Below are positions 56,369-64,000 of a stretch of DNA of 64,000 bases, piece after piece; positions within the stretch are counted from its first letter, which is position 1, and each line of letters starts with the position of its first letter. The stretch is from Streptomyces novaecaesareae (GTDB lineage Bacteria > Actinomycetota > Actinomycetes > Streptomycetales > Streptomycetaceae). The stretch spans positions 1 to 64,000 of the forward strand of contig NZ_JNWQ01000028.1 in NCBI RefSeq assembly GCF_000716875.1. Reading direction: 5' to 3'. The position numbers and the translations under genes are program-made. Under the pieces are notes generated by a model, which worked only from the letters and a program-made list of their open reading frames with translations, had not been told where the DNA came from and made no database searches.

Positions 56369-57709
56369 TCAGGCGTCGACCAGCTGCTCGCTGGGCAGCT
56401 CGACGTGGGCGCCCAGGTCGCGCAGCTTCTCCATGAAGTTCTCGTAGCCGCGGTTGATCAGGTCGATGCCGTGCACGGTCGAGGTGCCCTCGGCCGCCAG
56501 CGCCGCGATCAGGTACGAGAAGCCGCCGCGCAGGTCCGGGATGACCAGCTCGGCGCCGATCAGCTTGGACGGGCCGGAGACGACCGCGGAGTGCAGGAAG
56601 TTGCGGGCGCCGAAGCGGCACGGGGTGCCGCCCAGGCACTCGCGGTACAGCTGGATGTGCGCGCCCATCTGGTTCAGCGCGCCGGTGAAGCCGAGGCGCG
56701 ACTCGTACACCGTCTCGTGGACGATGGACAAGCCGGTGGCCTGGGTCAGCGCGACCACCAGCGGCTGCTGCCAGTCGGTCTGGAAGCCCGGGTGCACGTC
56801 GGTCTCCAGGGCGATCGCCTTGAGCTCGCCGCCGGGGTGCCAGAAGCGGATGCCCTCGTCGTCCACCTCGAAGGCGCCGCCGACCTTCCGGAAGGTGTTG
56901 AGGAAGGTCATCATCTCCAGCTGGCGGGCGCCACGGACGTAGATGTCGCCCCTGGTGGCGAGCGCCGCGCAGGCCCAGGAGGCGGCCTCCAGCCGGTCCG
57001 GCAGCGCGCGGTGGGTGTAGCCGCCGAGCTCGTCCACACCGGTGATCAGGATGGTCCGGTCGGTGCCCAGCGTGATGATCGCGCCCATCTTCTGCAGGAC
57101 GCAGATCAGGTCGACGATCTCCGGCTCGATGGCCGCGTTGCGCAGCTCGGTGACGCCCTCGGCGAGCACCGCGGTGAGCAGCACCTGCTCGGTCGCGCCG
57201 ACCGAGGGGTAGGGCAGCTCGATCTTGGTGCCGCGCAGGCGCTGCTGGGCGACCAGGTAGGTGCCCTGCGGGTGCTTCTCGATGGTGGCGCCGAACTGGC
57301 GCAGCACCTCGAAGTGGAAGTCGACCGGGCGGCCGCCGATGTCGCAGCCGCCCAGGCCCGGGATGAAGGCGTGGCCGAGGCGGTGCAGCAGCGGGCCGCA
57401 GAACAGGATCGGGATCCGCGAGGAGCCGGCGTGCGCGTCGATGTCCGCCACGTTGGCGCTCTCGACGTGCGAGGGGTCGAGGATCAGCTCGCCGTCCTCG
57501 TCACCGGTGCGCACGGTCACGCCGTGCAGCTGAAGCAGCCCGCGGACCACCTTGACGTCGCGGATGTCCGGGACGTTGCGCAGTCTGCTGGGGCCCTGGC
57601 CGAGGAGGGCGGCGACCATGGCCTTGGGGACCAGGTTCTTCGCACCGCGGACGCGGATCTCGCCTTCGAGCGGGTTTCCGCCGTGGACCAGCAGGACGTC
57701 GTCGGTCAT
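56369..57709 (-). CDS. murA: UDP-N-acetylglucosamine 1-carboxyvinyltransferase
   Basis: 446 residues. The first committed enzyme of peptidoglycan synthesis, adding enolpyruvate from PEP to UDP-GlcNAc. Substrate-binding RGAKNLVPK (Lys24, Asn25) is present. The PEP-binding and fosfomycin-target Cys is kept at Cys122 in GLGGCDIGGRPVD, so intrinsic fosfomycin resistance by Cys-to-Asp change is not expected. Other landmarks are PDRLEAASWACAALATRGDIYV and DLRGGFSYLIAALAAEGTS. ATG 57709. Confidence 0.95.
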   Translation of the reverse strand: MTDDVLLVHGGNPLEGEIRVRGAKNLVPKAMVAALLGQGPSRLRNVPDIRDVKVVRGLLQLHGVTVRTGDEDGELILDPSHVESANVADIDAHAGSSRIPILFCGPLLHRLGHAFIPGLGGCDIGGRPVDFHFEVLRQFGATIEKHPQGTYLVAQQRLRGTKIELPYPSVGATEQVLLTAVLAEGVTELRNAAIEPEIVDLICVLQKMGAIITLGTDRTILITGVDELGGYTHRALPDRLEAASWACAALATRGDIYVRGARQLEMMTFLNTFRKVGGAFEVDDEGIRFWHPGGELKAIALETDVHPGFQTDWQQPLVVALTQATGLSIVHETVYESRLGFTGALNQMGAHIQLYRECLGGTPCRFGARNFLHSAVVSGPSKLIGAELVIPDLRGGFSYLIAALAAEGTSTVHGIDLINRGYENFMEKLRDLGAHVELPSEQLVDA

Positions 57710-58010
57710 CGTTCTCGCAATCCGGGGTGCCAGAGGAGTGAGGAGGGGGCTCCGGGAGAGAGCCGGTGGTGGACCGGTCGTACGGGCGCGTTCGGGCCCC
57801 CGGCGAAACCGAGTCGGCACGTATAAGGGCGTCCACCAGACGTAGATGGTAGTAGGCGTCCCGATGGTTCCCGTGTGCCTCTCCCGTGATGGTGCTCTCT
57901 CCGGGGCCGCTACCGCCCTCCGGTACGGCTGTACGGGTGTTCGTCCGGCGTGGCGCGGTTTCGGGCGTTGCGGTGTCCGACCGGTGCCGTTCTGCGGGAT
58001 CATGTGTGGC
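57710..58010. other. Divergent intergenic region, murA and YqgE-like gene
   Basis: 301 bp with promoters for both directions. It contains TAGATGGTAGTAGGCG near 57842-57857, relatively AT-rich and a possible promoter, but nothing firm. Confidence 0.35.
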
Positions 58011-58595
58011 ATGACGGCGGCCCATTCGCACGGAGGCCGGTCCCACACCGGCCGTCTGCTCGTCGCGACGCCCCTGCTCACCGACCCGAACTTCGCGCGG
58101 GCGGTGGTGCTCCTCCTCGACCACGACGCCGAGGGGGCGCTCGGTGTGGTCCTCAACCGGCCGACGCCGGTCGAGGTGGGCAGTGTGCTGGACGGCTGGG
58201 GAAGACTCGTCGGGCAGCCGGCCGTGGTGTTCCAGGGCGGGCCGGTGGCGCTGGACTCGGCGCTCGGCCTCGCGGTGGCGCCGGGGGAGCCGGGAAGCGG
58301 CGAGCCGCTGGGCTGGCGGCGGGTGCACGGGGCGATCGGCCTGGTGGACCTGGAGGCACCGCCCGAGGTGCTGGCCGGCGAGCTGGGCAGCCTGCGGATC
58401 TTCGCCGGGTACGCCGGCTGGTCGCCGGGCCAGCTGGAGGCGGAGCTGGAGAGCGGCGCCTGGTACCTGGTGGACTGCGAGCCGGGGGACGTCTCCAGCC
58501 CCGAGCCGGAGCGGCTCTGGCGCTCGGTGCTGCGCCGCCAGCGCGGGCCGATCGCCCTGCTGGCGACGTACCCGGACGACCCGACGATGAACTGA
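58011..58595 (+). CDS. YqgE/AlgH family (DUF179) protein
   Basis: 194 residues, cytosolic. N-terminal TGRLLVATPLLTDPNFARAVVLLLDHDAEGALGVVLNRPTPVEV is the family signature, followed by VFQGGPVALDSALGLA, LRIFAGYAGWSPGQLEAEL and the C-terminal RRQRGPIALLATYPDDPTMN. ATG 58011 is chosen over 58002 because the fold begins soon after. The family is widespread, but its biochemical role is not settled. Confidence 0.92.
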   Translation: MTAAHSHGGRSHTGRLLVATPLLTDPNFARAVVLLLDHDAEGALGVVLNRPTPVEVGSVLDGWGRLVGQPAVVFQGGPVALDSALGLAVAPGEPGSGEPLGWRRVHGAIGLVDLEAPPEVLAGELGSLRIFAGYAGWSPGQLEAELESGAWYLVDCEPGDVSSPEPERLWRSVLRRQRGPIALLATYPDDPTMN

Positions 58596-58658
58596 GCCGC
58601 AGGCCCCCCACGCGCGACACTGGCCCGGTTTCCCGGGGCGCCCATAGACTTGGCACCC

Positions 58659-58934
58659 ATGAGCACTCTTGAGCCCGAGCGCGGCCTCGGCACCGGCACC
58701 CTGGTCGAGCCCGTCCCCCAGGTGTCCCACGGGGACGGCGACCACGAGCGCTTCGCGCACTACGTCCAGAAGGACAAGATCATGGAGAGTGCGCTCTCCG
58801 GGTCTCCCGTGGTGGCGCTCTGCGGCAAGGTGTGGGTGCCCGGGCGCGACCCGAAGAAGTACCCGGTCTGCCCGATGTGCAAGGAGATCTACGACGGCAT
58901 CGGCAAGCCGCAGGGCGGGGACGACGACAAGTAG
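58659..58934 (+). CDS. DUF3039 family zinc-binding protein
   Basis: 91 residues. Conserved HERFAHYVQKDKIMESALSGSPVVALCGKVWVPGRDP followed by YPVCPMCKEIYDGI. The spaced Cys residues (CGK and CPMC) and His form a likely zinc site. ATG 58659 is chosen over the TTG 9 bp upstream. Common in actinobacteria downstream of murA. Function unknown. Confidence 0.88.
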   Translation: MSTLEPERGLGTGTLVEPVPQVSHGDGDHERFAHYVQKDKIMESALSGSPVVALCGKVWVPGRDPKKYPVCPMCKEIYDGIGKPQGGDDDK

Positions 58935-59022
58935 TCCGCCGGGCGTGCGGCGTCGTTCCGGATAGCACCGCGTTTCCGCAGTGGTCTATGCCAATCGTTC
59001 CGGGCGTGGGCAGGATGTCGGA

Positions 59023-59421
59023 ATGGACCTCATTCCCGCACCTTCGAGTGCCGTCCGCCGCCCGGACGAGGACTTCCCCCTCGACGCCGCCACCACGCTG
59101 ACCGCCGCGCCCGCGCTGGCCGACGCCGAGCGCTGGCTGCGCACCACGCTGTCCGCCGCCACCGGGCTGCCGCTCGGCCCCGGCCGGCCGGGCGCGGGCA
59201 TCGAACTGGTCCAGGACGACGCGCTCGCCGCCGAGGCGTACCGGATCACGGTGCGCCCCGGCCGCGCCCTGCTCGCCGCGGGCGGCCCGGCCGGCGCGCT
59301 GTGGGGGGCGCAGACCCTGCGGCAGCTGCTCGGGCCGGACGCCTACCGCCGCTCGCCGCTGCGCCGCGAGGGCTGGGTGCTGCCCGGCGCTGACATCGAG
59401 GGCCCGCCTCCGGTGCGCTAG
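59023..59421 (+). pseudogene. Truncated beta-N-acetylhexosaminidase (GH20) with only the N-terminal domain
   Basis: 132 residues from ATG 59023. The sequence matches the GH20b domain that precedes the GH20 catalytic barrel: TTLTAAPALADAERWLRTTLSAATG, YRITVRPGRALLAAGGPAGALWGAQTLRQLLGPDA. It stops at TAG 59419-59421 just where the ..RFxWRG..LDVARHF catalytic entry should follow, and no remnant of the barrel is found in the next 260 bp. Full-length proteins have over 500 residues. The protein cannot be catalytic. The 59422-59687 gap holds the promoter region of the next operon. Confidence 0.8.
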
Positions 59422-59687
59422 TCCTACTCACCGGGAACTTCCGGGCGGTCATCCGACGTCAAGAACAGATGAACATCCGCCCTGGCCCGGACCGGGTCGT
59501 GGCAGATACCGCCCGGTATCCGTCCCAATCGGGCAGTCCCGTTCACCGGCCCCGAAATGATCATCGAGCATTGTGTGCCAGAGTTGCCCAACCCGGCCCG
59601 ATCGCCCGTACCCTACGGGCCAGGCCGGGCTGCTGACGCGGGACGACACGGCCGTGGGCCGGCGGGCGGCAGGCGATCGATGAGCAA

Positions 59688-60590
59688 GTGGAGCACGGTG
59701 GGACCCAGGTGAACCGGACGATCATGCTGCCGGCCTCGCTCGACGAGGCCGTCGACGCGCTGGCCACCGCCCCGGCCGCGGTACCGGTGGCCGGAGCCAC
59801 CGACCTGATGGAAGCCGTCAACGCCGGACGGCTGCGCCCCGCCGCCCTGGTCGGCCTCGGCCGGATCACCGAACTGCGCGGCTGGCGCTACGAGGACGGC
59901 GGCACCGCCGTACTCGGCGCCGGACTCACCCACGCCCGGATGGACCGCCCCGACTTCGCCGCGCTCATCCCCGCGCTCGCCGACGCCGCCCGCACCGCCG
60001 GCCCGCCTCAGGTCCGCAACGTCGGCACCCTCGGCGGCAACATCGTCACCGCCGCGCCGGCCGGCGACACCCTGCCGGTGCTCACCGCGCTGGAGGCCAC
60101 CGTCACCCTCGCCCGGGCCGGCGCCAGCCGCGAGGTGCCGGTCAGTCACCTGCTCACCGGCCTCGACCCGGTGCGCCCCGGCGAGCTGCTCACCTGGGTG
60201 CGCGTCCCGCTGCTGCACGCCCCGCAGGTCTTCCTCAAGGCCACCGGCCGCAGCGGCCCGGCCCGCGCCACCGCCTCCGTCGCCCTCGTCCTCGACCCGG
60301 CCCGGCGCTCGGTGCGCTGCGCCGTCGGGGCCGTCGCCCCGGTGCCGCTGCGCCCGCTGGAGGCCGAGGCCTGGGTGGCCGGCTGCATCGACTGGGACGG
60401 CAGCCGGGAGATCGACCCGACCGCGACCGCCGCCTTCGGCGAGTACGTGGCCGCCGCCTGCGTCCCCGACAACTACGGCGCCGAGGGCGCCTGGGAAGCC
60501 GTGACCGAGGGGCCGACGGCGGCCGCCGCTCGGCTGCGGCGTACCGTAGCGGTGCTGGCCCGACGGGCACTGGGAAGGGCGCTGAAGTGA
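59688..60590 (+). CDS. Molybdenum hydroxylase FAD-binding subunit (xanthine dehydrogenase type)
   Basis: 300 residues from GTG 59688 (GTG 59709 is an alternative). FAD-binding landmarks are AVPVAGATDLMEAVNAGRLRPAALVGLGRI, VLGAGLTHARM and the flavin motif VRNVGTLGGNIVTAAPAGDTLPVLTALEA. The CO dehydrogenase flavoprotein C-terminal domain follows (SGPARATASVAL). It passes electrons from the 2Fe-2S subunit to NAD+ or another acceptor. Its stop overlaps the next start by 4 bp (GTGA), so the FAD, 2Fe-2S and Mo genes form one operon. Confidence 0.9.
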   Translation: MEHGGTQVNRTIMLPASLDEAVDALATAPAAVPVAGATDLMEAVNAGRLRPAALVGLGRITELRGWRYEDGGTAVLGAGLTHARMDRPDFAALIPALADAARTAGPPQVRNVGTLGGNIVTAAPAGDTLPVLTALEATVTLARAGASREVPVSHLLTGLDPVRPGELLTWVRVPLLHAPQVFLKATGRSGPARATASVALVLDPARRSVRCAVGAVAPVPLRPLEAEAWVAGCIDWDGSREIDPTATAAFGEYVAAACVPDNYGAEGAWEAVTEGPTAAAARLRRTVAVLARRALGRALK

Positions 60591-61801
60591 CCACAGACCC
60601 CATCGAGACCCTCGACGCCGACCCGCTCGGCCTTTCCCCGCAGGTCAGCCGCGAGCTGCGCCCGTGCGCCTCCTACACGCTGCGGGTCAACGGTTTCGAA
60701 CGGCCCGTCACCGACGCCTGGATCGGCGAGAGCCTGCTCTACGTGCTGCGCGAGCGGCTCGGCCTGGCCGGTGCCAAGGACGGCTGCGAGCAGGGCGAGT
60801 GCGGGGCCTGCTCGGTGCAGGTGGACGGCCAGCTGGTGGCCGGCTGCCTGGTGCCCGCGGCACTGGCCGCGGACAGCGAGATCAACACCGTCGAGGGCCT
60901 GTCGGCGGCCGGCGGCGCGAGCGACGTCCAGCAGGCGCTGGCCGCCTCCGGCGCCGTGCAGTGCGGATACTGCACCCCCGGCATGGCGATGGCCGTGCAC
61001 GACCTGCTCCAGCGCAACCACCGGCCCACCGAGGTCGAGGCCCGGCAGGCGCTCTGCGGCAACCTCTGCCGCTGCACCGGCTACAAGGGCGTGCTGGCCG
61101 CCGTCCAGACCGTCGCGGACGCCCGTGCGCTGGTGGCCGAGGAGGCGGAGGAGGCCGCTGCCGCGGAGGCCGCGCGCTCCGCCGAGCAGGCCGCCGGGGC
61201 GCCGGGCGACACGCCCGCCGAGCCGGTGGCCGAGGCGCCCGCCGAGGTGCCCGGCGGCGTGCCCGTCGAACCCGGGACGGCCGTCGAGCCGCCGGTCTAC
61301 GCCGACGCCGAGGCCTGGATCGAACACGTCCCGCAGCAGCCCGTCGCCCCCCACCCCGCGGACCAAGCGCAGGCGCCGGCCGGGACGCCGTACGGCGACG
61401 CGCCGGGCGGCTACGACACCGGCGTGTACGACACCGCCGTCCTGGCGCCGGTCCAGGGCGGCATCCCCGCCCAGGCCGTCGACGACCAGGTGTACTACCC
61501 GCCGCAGGCCTACCCCGAGCAGCCGTACCAGGGCACCCCCGCCCACGGCACGTACCTGCCCTACCCGGACGGCCAGCAGCAGGGCGGCTACGACACCGGG
61601 TACGACGCCCCGGTCTACGAGCCCACCCCCGCGCACGGCACCCCGCTGCCCGGCGCCGCCTTCGACGGCACGCCGCCGCACGGCACCCCGTACGCCGCCC
61701 CGCACGGCGCCCCGGCCGAGGGCGGTGCCCCGGCCGGCGTCCCGTACGGCGCCACCCCCGCCCACGGAATCCGGCTCCCCGAGGACGACCACGCATCATG
61801 A
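60587..61801 (+). CDS. Molybdenum hydroxylase 2Fe-2S subunit with long Pro/Gly/Tyr-rich tail
   Basis: 404 residues, about twice the usual 160-200. The functional part (about 28-185) has the plant-type 2Fe-2S site CEQGECGACSVQVDG and the second helical 2Fe-2S site CGYCTPGMAMA..CGNLCRCTGYKG. The remaining 215 residues are low complexity: an Ala/Glu/Pro segment, then repeats around PAHGTxLP, PPHGTPY and GYDTGYD. Overlaps of 4 bp on both sides (GTGA, ATGA) show the tail is really in the operon frame. Role of the tail unknown. Confidence 0.9.
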   Translation: MTTDPIETLDADPLGLSPQVSRELRPCASYTLRVNGFERPVTDAWIGESLLYVLRERLGLAGAKDGCEQGECGACSVQVDGQLVAGCLVPAALAADSEINTVEGLSAAGGASDVQQALAASGAVQCGYCTPGMAMAVHDLLQRNHRPTEVEARQALCGNLCRCTGYKGVLAAVQTVADARALVAEEAEEAAAAEAARSAEQAAGAPGDTPAEPVAEAPAEVPGGVPVEPGTAVEPPVYADAEAWIEHVPQQPVAPHPADQAQAPAGTPYGDAPGGYDTGVYDTAVLAPVQGGIPAQAVDDQVYYPPQAYPEQPYQGTPAHGTYLPYPDGQQQGGYDTGYDAPVYEPTPAHGTPLPGAAFDGTPPHGTPYAAPHGAPAEGGAPAGVPYGATPAHGIRLPEDDHAS

Positions 61802-64000
61802 CGTCGCCTACCGACATCGGCGCAGCACTCCAGCAGGACGGCGGCGAGGGCGGCGCACCGGAGCCGTTCGGCCTGGGCAGCTCCCCGCTGCGCAGCGACG
61901 CGCTGCCCAAGGCGCTCGGCATCTACCCGTACGCGGCCGACCTGTGGGCCGAGGGGCTGCTGTGGGGCGCGCTGCTGCGCTCGCCGCACCCGCACGCCCG
62001 GATCCGCGGCATCGACACCTCGGCCGCGCTCGCGCTGCCCGGCGTGCACGCCGTGGTCACCGCCGCCGACCTGCCGCCCGGCCCGGAGGGCACTGCGGAC
62101 GGCGCTCCGGCCGGCCCGATCGTCGCCGACCGGCCGGTGCTGGCCGCCGGCGTGGTGCGCCACCACGGCGAGCCGATCGCCGCGGTGGCCGCCGACCACC
62201 CGGACACCGCCCGGCTGGCGGTCGGTCTGATCGCGGTCGACTACGAGCCGTTGGAGGCCGTGACCGACCCCGAGCAGGCCTTCACGGCGCCGCCGCTGCA
62301 CCCGGACGGCAACCTGTTCCGCCACCTGCCGCTGCGCACCGGGGACCCGGACGCCGTCGGCGAGATCGTCGTCGAGGGCCTCTACCAGGTCGGCCGGCAG
62401 GACCCGGCCCCGCTCGGCGCCGAGGCCGGGCTGGCCGTGCCGCGGCCGGACGGCGGCGTCGAGCTGCACCTGTCCTCCACCGACCCGCACGGCGACCGCG
62501 ACCGCACCGCCGCCTGCCTGGGCCTTGAGCCCGACCGGGTCCGGCTGGTGGTCACCGGCGTGCCGGGCGCCACCACCGACCGCGAGGACCTGTCCTTCCA
62601 GGTCACCCTGGCGCTGCTGGCGCTGCGCACCGGCCGCCCGGTGAAGATGACCCTCACCCGCGAGGAGTCCTTCCACACCCACACCTCGCGCCACCCCGCG
62701 CTCCTGCGCTACCGCCACCACGCCGACGCCGAGGGCACCTTGGTGAAGGTCGAGGCGCAGATCCTGCTGGACGGCGGCGCCTACGCGGACGTCTCCGCCG
62801 AGGCGCTGGCCGCCGCGACGGCGTTCTCGGCCGGCCCGTACGTCTGCCCGAACGTCTTCGTGGACGCCTGGGCGGTGCGCACCAACAACCCGCCGGCCGG
62901 CCGGATGCGCGGCGAGGGCGCGCTGCAGGCCTGTTTCGCGTACGAATCGCAGCTGGACCAGCTGGCCGCCCGGGTGGGCGTGGACCCGGTGGAGATCCGC
63001 CGGCGCAACGCGATGTCCACCGGCGACCCGCTGCCCACCGGACAGGCCGTCACCTGCCCGGCGCCGGTGCGCGCGCTGCTGGACGCCGTCGCGGACGAGC
63101 CGCTGCCGGCCCTGCCGGTGGACGACCCGGACGCCGAGTGGCTGCTGCCCGGCGGGCCCGGCGGCGCGGGCGACCCGGCGGCGGTGCGGCGCGGCATCGG
63201 CTACGCCGTCGGCATGGTGCACATGCTGGGCGCCGAGGGCGAGGACGAGGTCTCCACCGCGACCGTCCGGGTCAGCGGCGACCACGCCACGGTGATCTGC
63301 GCGGCCGTCGACGCCGGGCAGGGCTTCGCCACGCTGGCCCGGCAGATCGTGCAGACCGTGCTGGGCGTCAGCGAGGTCTACATCGCGCCCGCCGACAGCG
63401 ACCAGTCGATCGCCGGGCCCTCCGCCCGCGGCCGGCACACCTGGGTCTCCGGCGGCGCCGTCGAGCGGGCCGCGCTGATGGTCCGCCACCAGCTGCTGCA
63501 GCCGATCGCGGCGAACTTCGGGATGTCGGCGGAGCTGCTGCAGATCGCCGACGGCAAGATCACCTCGTACGACGGGGTGCTCGGCATGCCGGTCGCCGAG
63601 GCGCTGGAGGGCAAGGAGCTGTGGGCCACCGCGCAGTGCCGCCCGCACCCCACCGAGCCCCTGGACGAGGCCGGGCACGGCGACGCCTTCGTCTCCATCT
63701 CGTTCTGCGCGATGCGGGCGGTGGTGGACGTGGACATCGAGCTGGGCGCCGTGCGGGTGGTCGAGATGACGGTCGCCCAGGACGTCGGCCGGGCGCTGAA
63801 CCCGCGGCAGATCGAGGACCGGATCGAGGCGGGCGTGGCCCAGGGCGTGGGCCTGGCACTGCTGGAGGACCTGCGCACCGAGGGCGGCGTGCTGCAGAAC
63901 CCCTCGCTCACCGGCTACCGGCTGCCCACCGCGCTGGACACCCCGGAGGTGCGGATCGCGGCCCTGCTGGAGGAGCGCGACGTGGTCGCCCCCTTCGGTG
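61798..64000 (+). CDS. Molybdenum hydroxylase Mo-cofactor subunit (xanthine dehydrogenase type), 3' end outside the window
   Basis: 734 codons are visible and open to the window edge. The N-terminal domain has ALPKALGIYPYAADLWAEGLLWGALLRSPHPHARI and LPGVHAVVTAADLP. The Mo-binding parts include KMTLTREESFHTHTSRHP, AGRMRGEGALQACFAYESQLDQLAARVGVDPVEIRRRNA, and VDAGQGFATLARQIVQTVLG. The catalytic Glu region near the C-terminus is not visible. The ATGA overlap with the 2Fe-2S gene confirms the start. Purines or related heterocycles are the likely substrates, but the exact one cannot be told. Confidence 0.9.
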   Translation, partial: MTSPTDIGAALQQDGGEGGAPEPFGLGSSPLRSDALPKALGIYPYAADLWAEGLLWGALLRSPHPHARIRGIDTSAALALPGVHAVVTAADLPPGPEGTADGAPAGPIVADRPVLAAGVVRHHGEPIAAVAADHPDTARLAVGLIAVDYEPLEAVTDPEQAFTAPPLHPDGNLFRHLPLRTGDPDAVGEIVVEGLYQVGRQDPAPLGAEAGLAVPRPDGGVELHLSSTDPHGDRDRTAACLGLEPDRVRLVVTGVPGATTDREDLSFQVTLALLALRTGRPVKMTLTREESFHTHTSRHPALLRYRHHADAEGTLVKVEAQILLDGGAYADVSAEALAAATAFSAGPYVCPNVFVDAWAVRTNNPPAGRMRGEGALQACFAYESQLDQLAARVGVDPVEIRRRNAMSTGDPLPTGQAVTCPAPVRALLDAVADEPLPALPVDDPDAEWLLPGGPGGAGDPAAVRRGIGYAVGMVHMLGAEGEDEVSTATVRVSGDHATVICAAVDAGQGFATLARQIVQTVLGVSEVYIAPADSDQSIAGPSARGRHTWVSGGAVERAALMVRHQLLQPIAANFGMSAELLQIADGKITSYDGVLGMPVAEALEGKELWATAQCRPHPTEPLDEAGHGDAFVSISFCAMRAVVDVDIELGAVRVVEMTVAQDVGRALNPRQIEDRIEAGVAQGVGLALLEDLRTEGGVLQNPSLTGYRLPTALDTPEVRIAALLEERDVVAPFG

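Noticed and set aside
59680..59709. ATG at 59680 as start of the FAD subunit
   Set aside because: It is out of frame with the FAD-binding domain; the usable starts are GTG 59688 or GTG 59709.

Overview
The window is very GC-rich, with dense genes, many GTG starts, frequent 4-bp ATGA/GTGA overlaps and few AT-rich gaps. The core gene set (mtrA-mtrB-lpqB, hpf, secA followed by an Rv3235-family gene, 180-kDa-class NAD-glutamate dehydrogenase, two eukaryotic-type Ser/Thr kinases, prfB, ftsEX, smpB-ssrA, class II HelD, HU, murA) points to a chromosomal core segment of a Streptomyces or Kitasatospora-like actinomycete. From memory, the order follows the S. coelicolor SCO3013 to SCO2943 stretch, but no comparison was run.

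Layout. 1-1793: the 3' end of a 5S rRNA with its terminator, then a YCII/DGPF protein and its ECF42-type sigma factor. 1807-7397 (minus): a DUF58 protein, then a MoxR ATPase / DUF4350 / DUF4129 / membrane protein operon. 7686-12340: the MtrA-MtrB-LpqB envelope-signalling operon. 12423-20620: ComF-like protein, ribosome hibernation factor, an apparently orphan NarL-type regulator, a YcaQ-like glycosylase, an acetyltransferase, SecA and an Rv3235-family protein. 20963-31512: patatin-like lipase, DUF6912 protein, HAD hydrolase, glutamate semialdehyde dehydrogenase (proline to glutamate) and NAD-dependent glutamate dehydrogenase (glutamate to 2-oxoglutarate), then a lipoprotein.

31517-37620 is an accessory island. 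On the minus strand it holds a winged-helix/zinc-knuckle protein and a compact lasso-peptide-type cassette: the C-terminal third of a lasso cyclase, a transglutaminase-fold B2 leader peptidase and an overlapping GNAT acetyltransferase. The order cyclase-B-acetyltransferase recalls albusnodin (acetylated lasso peptide) clusters, but most of the cyclase and any precursor peptide are missing. On the plus strand are a frameshifted XRE-type regulator, a small protein and a SAM methyltransferase. A roughly 480-bp gene-free stretch packed with perfect hairpins follows, including two copies of the same hairpin pair.

37639-50236: an FHA-FtsK/SpoIIIE ATPase, PkaA- and PkaB-like kinases flanking a secreted GH12 glucanase with a lectin domain, release factor 2, FtsEX and a carboxy-terminal processing protease. 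50281-51277: smpB and ssrA (tmRNA). 51377-58934: HelD, malic enzyme, HU, MurA, YqgE-like and DUF3039 proteins. 59023-59421 is a GH20 remnant with only the N-terminal domain. 59688 to the end is a three-gene molybdenum hydroxylase (xanthine-dehydrogenase type) operon, cut by the window edge.
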